Shown: in pieces, positions 22,218-35,430 of the stretch
How the letters are laid out: the number at the start of each line of letters is the position of its first letter
Position numbering within the stretch: position 1 is the stretch's first letter
Assembly: GCF_047495875.1 (NCBI RefSeq)
Contig: NC_092459.1
Span: 6,576,965-6,640,964 of the forward strand
From: Pithys albifrons albifrons
Taxonomy: Eukaryota; Chordata; Aves; Passeriformes; Thamnophilidae
DNA: 64,000 nt
Direction: 5' to 3'
The notes under the pieces: model-generated
The model's database searches: none
What the model was told of the DNA's origin: nothing
The model's input: the letters and a program-made list of their open reading frames with translations, nothing else
Program-made: the position numbers and the translations under genes

Positions 22218-22299
22218 TAGAATCATGGAATGGTTTGAGTTGGATGATCATCTAGTTCCAACCCCCCCTACCATGAACAGGGACACCTTACAATAGATT
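22218..22299 (-). mobile_element. Short CR1 3' end scrap
   Basis: The + strand reads TAGAATCATGGAATGGTTTG, then TTGGATGATCATCTAGTTCC, CCTACCATGAACAGGGACAC and a CAATAGAT end, which is the reverse complement of a bird CR1 3' terminus. Its CCATGAACAGGGACAC block differs from the full-length copy, so it is another, older CR1 subfamily. Confidence 0.85.
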
Positions 22300-25200
22300 T
22301 CGTGTGGTGTTTTGTTTCACTGATACTTCTATAACAAATCTGCCACAAAATGACAGGCCACAGCTGAACGTTCATAAGGAGAATCAGTGACTGAAAGCAA
22401 ATTATCTTTTGGGGTGTTTTTTCAGTCTATCCTATTTCCTTTCCACATGGTCCTTCAGAAGGTGAAAAATGTAGCACAATCCTATCTCCCAGTTAACTCT
22501 GCAGCTCAAGAATAATATGAATTGCTTGCTATTTTTTTGGTGGTGATGGTGGTGTTTCTCCTTTCCACATTCATTTTGCTCTCCTTAGAGGGAAAAAAAT
22601 ATTTATCCAAACAGTTGCTGACTTAAAAAGCATCAGATGAATACCCCAATTCTACCTGTTCATGCATGCATATAGTGATATAGACATAGAATTTGTCATA
22701 CAATACCTCCTCCTCCTAAGCCAGTGAGGTGTGACTGGACATCATAAGCATCTCCATATGATTATACATGATGTATCACCCCAGCTCTGTTGTCTGCAGT
22801 ACACAAAAATCAGGTGGCAAAAAACAAACCACAAAGAGAGAACTTGGCAGAAACAAAACACAGTGTTTTTATTACTTTGTCACTGGCTGAACTTAAGGTC
22901 ATGGTTTTCTGAGAAATAAGAATGCACATTTTCCTCTATTTGAAATGAAGTGATAAAAGGAATGATGCAGTGGTATGTTTTACAAGAAGTAGTCTCCCAT
23001 GGTCTCCTGGGAATGTCAGTGAGCCAGAACAGGGGCTGGAATTTTTCACTGGATACCTCACTTCTGAGGAAAAGAGCCTTACATCTGCTGTACTTGTAGC
23101 CCTTGACTGAGTTACTTGATCCTTGGCATTGTAGATGCACAGAACACCTGGAACCATTCCTCTAACAGTTCAAGAAGAAAAGAAAAAAGGAAAAGAAAAA
23201 AAAAAGGAAAATCAAAAAAAATAAAATGAAATAATCACTCTTACCTTCTCTTTCTTTCTTTACATACCTCCAGAGGATAAAAGCTTTAAGAACCTGTCTT
23301 TTACAATAGGCAAGACAGTACTGCTTTTGAAATAACAGCTGCTGTATCTTATGTAAGTGTGAGGAGCACATGAAGGTTTATGCACGATGTATTGCAGAGA
23401 CGTGTTTTCAAGATCACCACTGTGCAAACAAGTAAAATAATGGACAATTTCCAAGGAGCTCATCATCATGGTTACTGGCACACACTGTGCTGAACTACAG
23501 ACTCTGACCTCCTGTTTTGCAGCCTGAATTTCTACTGCAATACATAATTTTAAAAATAAAGGAAAATTCAAATGTAATAATAACATTATTTCAATGGAAA
23601 TATTCTGTCTTTCTGAAACTTTAGACTTTATTAATTGCATTAATAGAAAGAAATAGCCTGAATGTTGCTAGCATTTCAAATTTTAGTATTGTTTCATAGA
23701 TCTGTATGAAGTGAATTAAAATCCTTGTGCATCATAAAATTAAGTTAACCTTAAAGAAGGTACCTGACAGGGGTAAGCACTACCTATAGAAATTTCTGAA
23801 AATTCCAGATTAAATGACTGCTTGTTAATTACATTTCAAACCACATTATGATTTTGGTACATATAGCTACTCATCACTGACCACAGTAATCATACATGAC
23901 TCTTTGTGAATCCTGAAGTCTAGTATTATTATTATTTATTTATTAATATTTAAATTTTAATTTCATATATCTTGGGGGAATTTGGTTTGAAACAGCCATT
24001 CATACATCTAGGTAGCTTAACCAAAAACTGAATCCCACCCATTAGGTCTAATGCAACCTCATCATCTGCTGTCAGGAGCTGTTCAACAGTTCATATGATT
24101 CAGAAATAATACATTACAAGATCAAAAGGTGAACACTATGTTAGAACTGTCTTCCAAATGGAATTTCTTTGCGTACAAAATTCAGTCTTTAAATGTGCCT
24201 ACATTTCTAAAGGGGAACAAAAGTCAAAATCCAAGGTTTTCCTGCAAGGCACAAAGTTTTATAAAACTGTTTCAACTACTCTGAAGCAGCATTTTGTTAA
24301 GGTAGAAATCTGCTCTTATGATAAAGTTGAAAAAGTTGCTTCATGTTTTTGACTTTTACTATATATTAAAAGATAACATAAAAATGTCAAAATAAACTAT
24401 TTTAACCTTATCAAATTGTCTCATTTTGGTAATTTTCCCATCCAGGTTTTAAATTAAATTGGTACATTCTTGAAATCATTTAGGGGTTGCTAAATTGGCA
24501 TTTTCTTCTGGCAACCTGTTACACTGGAAAAATCCTGAGTAGCTCTTGTCAAGAGACTTTGCCAAAATACGGCAGTTTTCTCCTGGAAACCCACATGTCT
24601 CTTTGTTCTGTTTCAAGCTCTCTTTGTGAGGTAGATTTGCTTGCACTGAATTAGCTGAACTGAAATGATTTCTAAATGGTGAGTGTGAAGAGGTGATCTG
24701 TGACTTGTGTGTGGTTTCCTTGTAGCTCTCAATTTGGGGCTATTTCAGATGCTCAGTGATGTTACAGTCATGCTGGGTGGTTTGGGGGTTTTGGGTCAGT
24801 GCTTCTGGAGGGAAAGAAGCTGGCAGGAGCTGTCACTTGTAGCCAGCTGTCTATCTAGCCCAGTACCCTGTGATGGGCTAGGTAGTCATCACCATCTCTC
24901 CTCTCATGTTTCTTCTCCTCATGAGATTTCTGAGCATAGGTACATGTAGCTGTAATGGCTCCAACCATGTGGAAACTAGTGGGCATCTCCTACTATGAGC
25001 ATTGTTGGCCTGTGGATGTTTCAGGTTGTTTTACTGTGTTACCATCCTGAAGGGTAACAGAGGCATAAATACTGGTATGTTCAAATTTGTTTTATTTAGA
25101 TATGTGTACTGGACTTCTAAAAGACACATTTATTGCTTATGGCAAAGGTATAGACAAAGTGGCTATACCTGAAATTCCATCCAAAGGAATCTGCACCCTG

Positions 25201-26070
25201 AGCAATGAGATTTTTTTCATAACAGTCTGTTAATTTGATTTCATATTCTCCCGTGGGGCCCAGAAAGAAAAGAACAAAAGTTGCATAGTAGGAAAAGTGA
25301 GAAATCATGGCCAAGAACAGAAAATATTGACATCAAATAAAGCCACCAGCAATGACTGATGTATCTCCTGGTGTTGGTAGGAAGCTAAAAATCTGTCACT
25401 AGCTAATATTTTCTATATAAGACACTTTTTCTATATTCCTGTTCATTTCTAACATCTTCACTCTGCTTCTTATCTTGATTAAAAGACTATCTTCCATCTT
25501 CACAGATGGTTCTGTTGAAAAGTTGAAACTTCTGTTCCAGAGAGGACAAGATTTACAGTTACATTAATGCATCTCTAAATAACAACAGGGGGAAAGGCAA
25601 AGAAAGGAATTATTAAAAAATGAACCTGAAGAAAATCCCTAAGTAACTTCTGGAATTTTCTGTGTCCTATGGAAAACTTGGTTGGTAAATTTTGAGCAAT
25701 AATTTTTTTTAATTGTGTGCAGAAGGAGTTCCAATCATATGCATTTATTCTGCCTGAACTTCTTACAGAAAATAGTATTTGAAAAGCTAAAAATAATTCC
25801 CGTTCAGGTGAAACACTAAATAGTAAAAGCAATTCCTTTTTCCCTTAGAATCCAGTGTTTGATTGTAACATGGCAAAACTGTGTTTGGGTCTTAGCACTG
25901 GCAGAGAGGATGGGAGTGGATGACAATTTTATTCATAAATGTACATTAGAGACAAATGGTGTGTAATTTAGATTCTCTCCTGGCTTCTTGAATCCTCAGG
26001 CAGCCATGCTTTCTGTTGCATTATTTTGATTGAACGAGCAGGATCAAAACCATCGCTTTTCTTATCTAGG
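22300..26070. other. Unique non-coding DNA, about 3.8 kb
   Basis: No recognisable gene. It includes a purine-rich A/G tract at 23,169-23,232. One open frame of 126 codons at 23,260-23,640 (minus) has no recognisable motif and is probably chance. Confidence 0.5.
23169..23232. repeat. Purine-rich A/G tract
   Basis: About 60 bases almost entirely A and G (AAGAAGAAAAG, AAAAAAGGAAAAG and so on). It is low-complexity sequence and accounts for the Phe/Leu-rich minus-strand translation here. Confidence 0.7.
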
Positions 26071-26694
26071 TGTTATGGGTTTAGCCAGGTAGGCCTAAAA
26101 TTTAGGTTTTAAAGTTCAGACTAGGCCTGGAATTGTCAGCTGACTTGAGCTGGGCTGAGCTAGCTAACAGCTGACTTCTTCTAGCCAGTAGTGTTGTATT
26201 GCAAACCATATTCCAACATCATCTCAGAAGGGATAAGTGGCGGCGTGTGGGAGGTGTTAAGTTAGTTCCACCATGGCTGAAGTACAAGCCGGATGTGGTG
26301 CAGCTCCTGTCTTGTTGGAGTAGGCCCTGTTGCTCTTGCTGCCGCTGCTTGCATTTTGTTTGAGTTCAGGGAAGTAGAAACATTTTGTTGTTGCTCTTTC
26401 TGTTTTTTGCTGGCTGTCTTTTGGGGTGCTTATAAAACTACAGTGATAGAATCTGTTTTCACTGGGGAGTGGGGAAGTTATTTTTTGTTATTCCTAGCTT
26501 GTGTAAGTGTATGTTATGTTGTAGTTTTACTTTTCTCTTTTCTGTATAAATATATGTATCTAGTTTAAGCATAACCTTAGTTTGAGAGGGGTTTTTTCCC
26601 TCTCCCTCGTTTTCCCTTGGCTGGTTGGCTGGGGGGAGGGAACCCTTTCTCTCTGTCTTGGACACTTGGCGTTTTGCCAGCTCAACCCAAGACA
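26071..26694 (+). mobile_element. Solo LTR (family A, copy 1), ERVL-like
   Basis: 624 bp bounded by TGTTATGGGTTTAGCC and CAACCCAAGACA, the TG...CA termini of a retroviral LTR. The flanks CTAGG (26,066-26,070) and CTGGG (26,695-26,699) are a 5-bp target duplication with one mismatch. It contains a GTCAGCTGAC palindrome (26,135-26,144), a second CAGCTG (26,168-26,173) and a TATA-like TGTATAAATATATG near 26,545. It matches the LTRs at 45,373 and 60,048. No internal retroviral sequence adjoins, so it arose by LTR-LTR recombination. Orientation is inferred from the TATA and E-box order. Confidence 0.9.
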
Positions 26695-28539
26695 CTGGGG
26701 AAGGAAAACGATTCTGAAGCCAATCATCAATCAATATATCCAATCAGTCTTTTTAAAGTATCCTGGGCTTTACCTATAACTGGCTCTCTGTCATAATAAA
26801 ATCCAAATATCAACATATTCTTTATTCAATAGTCATAACACATATACAATAAAGTATTAAAAGGGCAATAAGGACTTGAAATGTGTTTTCGTATTAACAA
26901 GATTATTTCAATGGATTTATTCCAAAGGTTGCACCACTTCAACTCCATGATCTTTGGTATGATAATTAATTTGCATATAATTGGTTTTATAGTATTGTAA
27001 GGTATAATATAATCTTGCTACTTTATTCATTTTCTTGAAGTTAATGGCTTTTAAAATAAATCCAATAAAGTCAAAGAAAATGTCACTAATATCAAACCAG
27101 TGTACCTTTCAGTATAATTTAATATGCACTGATACTCTATGAGCCATAAAAGCATCATACAACTATCTTTTAACAAGAACTGGTTTTTTTTTACAATACT
27201 CTGAAGCCATACAAAATTTTGTTGGTGGCAAGTATCAGAGCAGTAAAGGTGGTTAGTGCTTACATAGCAACTTTCATTTGTAGTGTTTCACCAAGGATAT
27301 CCAACTTGACACATGGGAAATGAAGACACTGAAATTTAAAAACCTTGACCAGATTTACATCGTAAATCAGTGGCTGAGCCATTTCCAGAGGCAGAAGCTC
27401 TACTTATCTCTTTACTCACACCCTTCAGTCCTACCACCATCAGTGTGTGATAGTTTTATGACAGCTGTTCTTGTTATAGTTTGAGCTGGCAGTTGTCTGG
27501 ACTGGAAGTTGTCTGGACACTATCTGGTTGGTGAGTGGTTTACCTCTGCTAAATATATCAGGATCAGACTTTCAATAAGCAGAGTGTCATTAATCACCTT
27601 ATTTTCTGAAGAGTAACACTGAGGCTTTTAAGCTTTAACCAATCATATTATCATTATCAGATTGTATTTGTTGTTAACATAGATATCAACATAACTTGAT
27701 TTTACCCCTACATGAATGTGTGCCTTAATCACAGTGAAAGAAACATCATCAACTTCAGTACACCCAGGTGAGGACTGGAAGCTCATTTCAGACTGTTGAT
27801 TCCTTGACTATAAGGATATCTCCACTGGACCAAATCACTGCTTCCTCTGTAAACTTAAACATCAGACAACACTTCATAGTTATAGGAACTGAGGAAAAAA
27901 TAACTTAGGACTCGTAAGACACACATAAATAGTATATGTCCAAGGGTAACATAATCACTTTCATGTACTAATGTAGAATCTAAATATCATGCAACAGTAA
28001 ATATGTGGAGTTTCTAACAGCCCAAGCCAATTATAAGGTCCTTGAACCTCATATGGCATTATCTCTTCTATTTGAACTCACTGTGGAAAATGGTTCTAAA
28101 TCTCAAGTCACATTCTGTTCTCTGCCATAAATAATCTGATTGCTGAATGGTATGTCACTAGGTGTATTTCTTACTGTAATTGAAAATCAGAGAAGTTGCT
28201 TGTGGTAGATCCTGAATCTCTTGGACTTGTTCCAGGTCTAAAGTCAGAAAATAGACACCTGGTCGTTTCTCCACAGATACTGGACCCCCATCTAAACATC
28301 TACCATTCACAGCTCAAAGACATATCATAAACATTCTAATTAAAAGAACTTTTAAACATACAGTAGCAAACACTATATGTAAGACCCTACCCTATCCTCA
28401 TTGTCAGGTGAATATCTGTATTCTTGGAAAGTTGACAGAGCCATTACTTGGCTATTCAAGACAGTAATCAGATTTTCTGAGCATCAATCAGCAATCATGA
28501 AGTCAGGAACATTTTAGCACGAAGTCAGAAATACAGAGG
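26695..28539. other. Unique non-coding DNA
   Basis: No exon, RNA gene or recognisable repeat, apart from a short local duplication of AGTTGTCTGGAC near 27,490-27,520. Confidence 0.5.
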
Positions 28540-28720
28540 GTTTTCATAAGCTAATCAGCAGGCATCAAATAGACAATCAATCTAATTAGTGGCTCACATT
28601 TGCGTGGCAATCACAGCTGCCAAACCTAGACGACAAATTTCATTAGTAATGAAATCTGAGAACTGTGATTTGTGAGACCTATCATCAGACTGGAACTGTG
28701 GTTATTTTAAAAAGAGAGTA
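28540..28720. other. Candidate conserved regulatory element (low confidence)
   Basis: A compositionally balanced, repeat-free stretch dense in developmental-type binding words: TCTAATTAG, CAATCAATC, CACAGCTGCC, and a 19-bp palindrome ATTTCATTAGTAATGAAAT (28,637-28,655) with paired ATTA/TAAT homeodomain cores. It resembles vertebrate conserved non-coding elements in texture only; conservation cannot be tested here. Confidence 0.3.
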
Positions 28721-28992
28721 ATTTTGGCTGTTTGGGACATTTGAGGAATTTAATTTGCATGGTGGACTTCAGATTCTGGTGTTTCTTTTTTCGTTTTCAG
28801 GGCAAATCAACATCCAGGGTCACATTTTTCAAAGAACTCATCTTTCAGGGTAGAACCACAGTTTCAAACAAAGCTAGTGTTCAACATTTAAACAATTATT
28901 TTCTTTCAAAAATGTAACTGAATGTTTTGTAGGTCTTGATTTCCAAGAGTTCTTTGAAAAGTACTAGGCCAGAACTAGTTATACCCAGAGTA

Positions 28993-29690
28993 GAATCACA
29001 GAATTATTGAATCTTCCAGCCCTTAGATGATCTTTGTGGCCTCCTCTGGACTCATTCCAACAAGTTCACATCCTTCTTACACTGCAGGACCCAGACCTGT
29101 TGGAATCTCATGAGAATGGAGTAGAGGGGGAAATAGTCACCTCCCTTGATCTGAGGGACAAACTTCTTTGGATGCAGCCCAGGACATGGCTGGGTTTCTG
29201 GGCTGTGAGTGGGCATTGCTAGGTCATATTGAGCTCATCAGTCAACACCCTTAAGTCCTTTTCTTCAGGGCTGCTCTCTATCCATTTGTTTCCCAGCCTG
29301 TATTTGTGCTTGGGATTGCCCTGACCAAGGTTCAGGAACTCACACTTGGCCTTATTGAACTTTGCAAAGGTCACATCACCCCACCTCTCAAGCCTGTCGA
29401 GGTCCCTCTGGATTATATAACTTCCCCTCAGTGTGTCAACCACACCACACAGCTTGGTGTCATCAACAAGCTTACTGGGACTGCACTGGATCCCCTGTCC
29501 ATGTCACCAACAAAATGTTAAGCAGCACCAGTGCCAATACCAATCACTGAGAACAACACTCATCAGTGATCTTGGCTTGGACAACAACCCATTGACCACA
29601 ACTCTTTGAGTGTGACAATCCATCCAATTCCTTATTGACCAAGTCCCATCAAATCCGTGTCTCTCCATTTGTGCCAAGTACTTTACTGCA
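28993..29690 (-). mobile_element. CR1 LINE fragment spanning ORF2 RT and C-terminal region
   Basis: Read on the minus strand it runs from the RT domain region (around 29,690) to a degraded CR1 tail (GAATCACAGAATTATTGAAT on +). The best-preserved frame, 29,219-29,443, reads [42 protein letters not shown], directly alignable with [25 protein letters not shown] and [17 protein letters not shown] of the intact ORF2. Further motifs match VPQG-side sequence and, near 29,030-29,230, the LERVQRR region. Frameshifts separate these blocks and no function remains. More diverged than the 641-938 copy. Confidence 0.92.
29219..29443 (-). pseudogene. Decayed CR1 ORF2 segment (post-RT region)
   Basis: A 74-codon open remnant of CR1 ORF2 inside the fragment 28,993-29,690. 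It corresponds to the part just C-terminal to the FADD box of the intact ORF2 (about ATG-based residues 680-748). The catalytic FADD itself lies outside this frame, further upstream on the minus strand, and is disrupted. It is a dead piece of retrotransposon, not a host gene. Confidence 0.9.
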
Positions 29691-29871
29691 GCAAATATTT
29701 CGAAAGCTGAAAATTTAAGCCACACACATATGTGCATATTCATGCATAAATTAATCATCTACAAAGGAAAAAATAACCAACTGAATCAAAAGGAGAAAAT
29801 GTTCCTGACATGCAATATGCTGCTTACTGAGAGGAAGAAGAGACAGTAAATCCATCAAGAAAATGTTTTTG

Positions 29872-29893
29872 TTTGGTTGGTTGGTTGGTTTGG
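29872..29893. repeat. TTGG microsatellite
   Basis: Tandem TTGG units (about five), flanked by T-runs. Confidence 0.85.
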
Positions 29894-32210
29894 TTTTTTT
29901 GAGGAAGCAGTGCCTCCTGTCCCTTAAACATATATATTTGCTGGGTTACTTTCCTTGGCCAAACACTGCATCCCAGTCTTCAACATATTATAAAATTAAA
30001 GGAGTTGCTTTTGTCTTGAAGTAAGAGAATTGGCACAAGTTCTTCGACCATATTTTACTAAGACTTTTTGCTGTAGCTATATGTTACCATTCTGGGCTCT
30101 ATTCTCAACAGCTATTAGGTACTGATTCCTTTAATCAAGGAGTTGGAAACTTGTGTCCCTGTACTCTGAGAAATGGAAAGAAACACATGGAATTTCAGAT
30201 TATTAATGCCCTAGATGCTGCAGCCGTGGAATGAAAAAAGTGATAGTGACGTCAAGTAGGACTCTATTTTGATGTTATTTATGTATTTATGGTCTAGTAG
30301 CTCTGTATGATACAGTGCCACCTTTCAGTCATATTCACAAGTAATTACCGAGCCTATTTTCGCAGTGGTACATCTTTTTGGCATTAAACTCACAGAATAA
30401 TGAAGCACTTGATATACACAGAAAAGAGATACATATTTAGGCTACTCTGTAAAATGCAGTTGAAGCCTCCTTATGAATCAGTATTGAATATTGGATCACT
30501 ACCTTATTTGAATGTTCACTGATTTTGACTGGAACAGTCCCAGATTTCTTTACACAACTAATCCAGCTGCTGCTTTTTACCACCAGGATTAACACTGAAA
30601 GGAGTGCAATGCTTATCATCATCTTAAAATAAAGACAAAGTTTTATATATATTATATTAATCACATATTTATTGTTAAAATAATAATTTTAATGCAAAAA
30701 GTCAGATTTCTATGTTAGCCATATATAAGCATTAAAATCAACCCTATGTTTAGATCAAATTTAAATGGATGAAGACTTCCAGGAAGCTCAAATGACATGA
30801 GCTTATCCAAGCTTTCCTAGGAAAATCTAAGATGAACCTTCAATCATTAACTTCCATGTTTTCTTAACTTGTAGTTTAATCCTTTGTGGCATGAGGTTGG
30901 AATACTGATTTTAACACCCTTTCCATACAAATGCACAATGTTAAAAAAAATGGCAGAAGTACAAAATATTAAGTAAAAGTTGCTGTAGAAGGGAATATAT
31001 AAGCAGCTTGGATATTTTTTTCTTTCAAACTAAGAATCACAGTGTGAATTAGACTAAATGCCAAGAATAAAGTAACAGCTTAAAATGAACAGTTGAAATT
31101 AACAGGTGTTACAGCATATGCTACATTTAACTGCCAAGTATTTCACACCTTCATTAAAACCTTTCATGTCAGATTTAAGGCAATGTTAAAATAAAGACAA
31201 AAAGCATAACTTAAAAATGAATAGTTAATTGTTAAGCTTCAGGATCAGGATATATGGTGGCAGAGAAATTCTCAGTTCGTTTTGTGTCGGAATGCAGTTT
31301 AACTGTGAAGATGACACTCAACTAGAGTATATCATACTCAATTTTAATTCAAGTGACTTTATGTTTAACCTTTAGAAAGTAATGTGACCTACAAAGCATT
31401 TCACTGGGGGAGATAATGGAACAACAATGCATTCCTGTTTCATGGGGGTATGAAAAAGGCAGAACAGAGCAAGAGCAGTGAGAATTACAGACTGAATGCT
31501 GAAACACCTGGAAACCTGTATCCCAGAAATCTGCACTGTTTTGGCTAATAACAGCCACAGGCTTTCAACTGAGTTTTCAAGGTCTCAGCAACTTGTCAAG
31601 ATAATGCTGTGTTAACTTATCACAGAAAAAGGTTGTTGTTTTTCTTTCTGGCCAAGTGGCTATGGCTATATGACTTTGGTTTGTTTTTCATTATTGTATG
31701 GTAGAATCATATTTTCATAGTATGAATAACAAGAAGTTTTGCTGTGTAGAACAAGGTATTTCTGACTCTAACAATATAGGACTGCTGACCTGGTCTTATA
31801 GCAGAGACTTTGAGTGGTGGATAGCTTGCACAAGAGTAACAGCATAAGCTTTGGCACAGGTTTGCCACTAGAAATCCCACTTCTATAAACAACTCACCAA
31901 CTGTCATTTAAAGAATTGCAGAACTAGAGGTGGGCTATGTTTGCCTTAGGAATAAAAAAAGAGAAAAAAAATAAGATATTACGCAGTAAACAGAAAAGCC
32001 ACCTTATATAATAAATTCAGCTGCAACAAGGAATTACAGACCAATGAAGAAAAATCAAATTGTACAAGAGTTTTAGCAAACAGGTAAAAATAACAGCAAA
32101 TGCATCTGCATTTCACAGAGCTAAGGACCAAGAAGGGACTGGAATTGTGAACACAACTCACAGAAAACGGGTAGAAACTGCACAGTGTGTCTATAACAAT
32201 ATTAACATTA

Positions 32211-32230
32211 TTGTTGTTGTTGTTGTTGTT
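32211..32230. repeat. TTG microsatellite
   Basis: About seven tandem TTG units followed by ATCATC. Confidence 0.9.
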
Positions 32231-34992
32231 ATCATCAAGACTTTTTAATCATAAAAGTATTCTTTCTTGTTATATAATAATTAGACCTAAATTAAGATTA
32301 ATTCTTAGAAGAGTCCATTAAGGTTTATTTTATACAGCTGGTGAATGCTTGGCTTTATGAATAAGGAGAGTTTGCTCTTTGCCCACAGAAGTGATTTTGG
32401 GCATAATGAACTCTGAGCAGGAACTCAGCACCAGCTCCCTGAGACTTGTACTGTTTTCCCATCCATAGCAAGAACTATTTGAAAATTCCATGTAAGTTTT
32501 ATTCCTGGTGAAATCATCACCAATGCGTTTTTAACAAAAACATTACCTATACAGAAATGCTTCTGTATAAGTAATTGATTTGTCTGGAGGTTTTGTTTGT
32601 TTTCAGAAAACTGTATTGTTAAAAATGTCTAAATCAATGGGCAGTGCATTCCTACATTATTTATGTCCTTTTATCTGCAGCTTGGTATCATAGTTAAAAC
32701 ATGTTACAGACCAATTCCCTGGGTCACTGAGCTTGGAGCTGTTTTTATTGTGAGATTATTATTCAGAGAGAGAAATGTAAACTTTGTATTATATCTCACA
32801 AACATAGCTTTTCATTTTTTATTTTCCGCCCCCAGATAAATGTAATAAACGTGTAATAGGGAATTTATTTGCATTCCAGTAACACAGAGAAAATCAAAGC
32901 TGTATTGACAGAGGTATTGTATGAATATATAACAAAATGGCTCCCAGAAGATTATAATCTTAAATCAGGTAAAGAGATCGGATTTGGGCTTCTCAATACA
33001 AATGCAATAGGCACATTGGAGAAGTGAGAATTTCATGAGTATGAGAGCATGTGACATCAACATACACTGGTTTCTTAATCAGTCAAAAGAATGTAAAATT
33101 TCAGAACTATTCTTTAAAATTGTGAGGTAATAAATAAATACTTGAAGTATGATTTCCTAGTCAGAAAACTTTAAAGGAAATATTTAAATTTAGCACACGA
33201 CTAAAGAAAAGAGTCCCATTCATTGTCCTAATTCCTTTCTGGCATATGAAACTATGCTAAAGGACAAGTCAGGAATACAGAATCAGCCATCTTCCAAAAA
33301 ATAGTTAAATCAGGGAGTTTTTATTCCCAGTTTGGGAGCTGCTCTAGAACTCAATTCCTCTGGTAGCTTTATGAATGCATTATGGTAATGCAGTTCTAAA
33401 ATATTTATTTTAGCTAATCGCTATTTCCTTTAGAGGAACACACACGGTGCTGAATAGTGCTGTAAAGAGACTGGGAATGAAAAAGTATGTTAATAATTTT
33501 GGATTTTGAAAGAAAGTAAAGTAATTTTTTTTCAGATGGATGTTTCTAAAATACATTGTCCTTAGCCAATGATGAAATACGAGAGGAATGCTTAGATATA
33601 TAGCCAAGCATAAATACATATTTCTGCTTCTAATAGAGTATTATTTTTCAACTTTTGATGAAATCATAACAATATAAGTTTTAAAAGGCGATTGAGCAAA
33701 TTTTTCCACTCTCCCCTTCTTTTTCTTTGACTGATCTTTTCAAATAAGTATATATTATGACACATTTTTTATGTTCTGGAGTGAAATTTGTCCCTTCCAT
33801 TCCTTGATTTCTCCAAACTGTTGAACTGGACAATTTCAATCAATGTAGCAAATCAACATCTGAATAAAATGCAATAACAGTAAGATACAGAGCTAGAGGC
33901 ACTTGCATTAGTAGATTGTTGGGTTCATTCTTTTTTCTTGAAAAATTATCTTCTGAGGTTAAAAATGCTTTCCATTTAATTTTCTCTATTTTCAGTGGAG
34001 CTGGTAAAAAAAAAAAAAAGTAGTGATTTTCCCACCCATTGCTTTTCATTAGCTCCACTGCTTTACTTCTCTTTTTAATTTCTCTTTTTCAACTGGGAAA
34101 TGAAAAAAACCAAACAACACAACCCCCCAAAACCAATGCATTCCTTTCCTTCCCCCTCTGCCTCCCCTTCCCCAGCTCCCCCCCCCAAAACAAAGAAAAA
34201 CAAAGAAAACAAACCCAAGCGAATGAAAGACAGAAATTGCAATAACAAAAAAATGGATAGAAATTATTAAAAATAAAATATGAATGTGTATTTAAACAGA
34301 TAGAATATTTTACATTTTTTCTATTCTCTGTTTTGTGTCCCAGATGATTTTGGACATCAAATGGTTCAAATTATTTGTCTCTACCTTCTTAATAACACAT
34401 ATGTCATCACATCAATCACTTAAATAATATTCAACTTTTGCAAGAGCATTGCCAAAGTGTCAGAGAACCTGTCCATAGAGAGGGCTCTTGACAGAGTGCA
34501 TACAAGCATTTATACTTTTGAATATTTCAATTACCACTGCTCATATATCACATGTGACTAAAATATAAGCTTAATTTCACCATTTTACCTAAAATTTGTT
34601 TATTATAAGCACTAAATTTCCAGTGAAATTATTAGTGAAGAAAAGACTATGATCTCCACGTTCTCCTGTTGGTTTTTTCAAGAGAAAATATCAAAACTGT
34701 GTAGACAGACAACCCTGACAAGTTTGTTAGACTTCAAAAGGGGAGTCTGCACGGATGAAGATATAAAAATACAGACTGGAGCCTTCTGCTAAAATCTGAA
34801 CAGTTTGGTTTCTTACTCTTTCAAACAGAACTTGGACAGAAGAGCTGACCACAATAAAACACAACTTCAGTGCCTGTCAATCTTAATTCATCATATGGAA
34901 CCTATCATTCAAATCATATTCCTGAGAACAACTAAACTAGAGTAGAAGGATTCTACATTTTATAACAAACTATATGGAGTGCAATTCTGCAT

Positions 34993-35064
34993 TTTTATTA
35001 TTATTATTTATTTTATTATTATTATTATTTAATCATTATTTAATTATTATTTTTAAATTATTTT
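34993..35064. repeat. ATT-rich microsatellite
   Basis: Interrupted tandem ATT/TTA units with ATTT variants over roughly 70 bases. Confidence 0.88.
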
Positions 35065-35321
35065 GAATGTGGCTTCTGAAAAAAATCCTTTTTTTTTTTT
35101 TAATCAAGTTTATGTGTTCTAGCACCATGGTTTGACTTGTAATAATCCTGAACAATCACAAAATATATTTCTCTCTGAATGGAAAACACAGAGACACACA
35201 TCCTCTCTGTTACAAAAATGAGTCACAGGCTACTCACAGCTGGCTAGCTTGATGCTGCCAAACTTTTTTGAGGATAATTAGATTCTGGTTAGATATGGAA
35301 ACATCACACTTTTTAAACCCA

Positions 35322-35430
35322 GCTTTTGTGTATAAATTAAACCTTTTACAAAATATCAGAATTTACTATTTTGAGTTTGGATGAGTAACCTGTGTTTAGC
35401 ACAGCAGGCAGGCCTTGTGCTGTCAAGAGC
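35322..35430. repeat. Diverged dispersed repeat, copy 1
   Basis: AGCTTTTGTGTATAAATTAA, TTTGAGTTTGGATGAGTAAC, CTGTGTTTAGCACAGCAGGC and TTGTGCTGTCA recur in order and with the same spacing at 38,262-38,371. I do not recognise the family. It ends about 270 bp before the LTR at 35,701. Confidence 0.65.

Larger units (their letters stand above)
29700..35300. other. Unique non-coding DNA, about 5.6 kb
   Basis: No recognisable gene. It contains TTGG, TTG and ATT simple repeats (listed separately), a perfect CRE octamer TGACGTCA at 30,247-30,254, and pyrimidine-rich DNA at 34,130-34,190 with a C9 run. Confidence 0.5.

Noticed and set aside
26293..26568. 91-codon hydrophobic open frame
   Set aside because: Wholly inside a solo LTR; T-rich codons give a membrane-like translation by chance.
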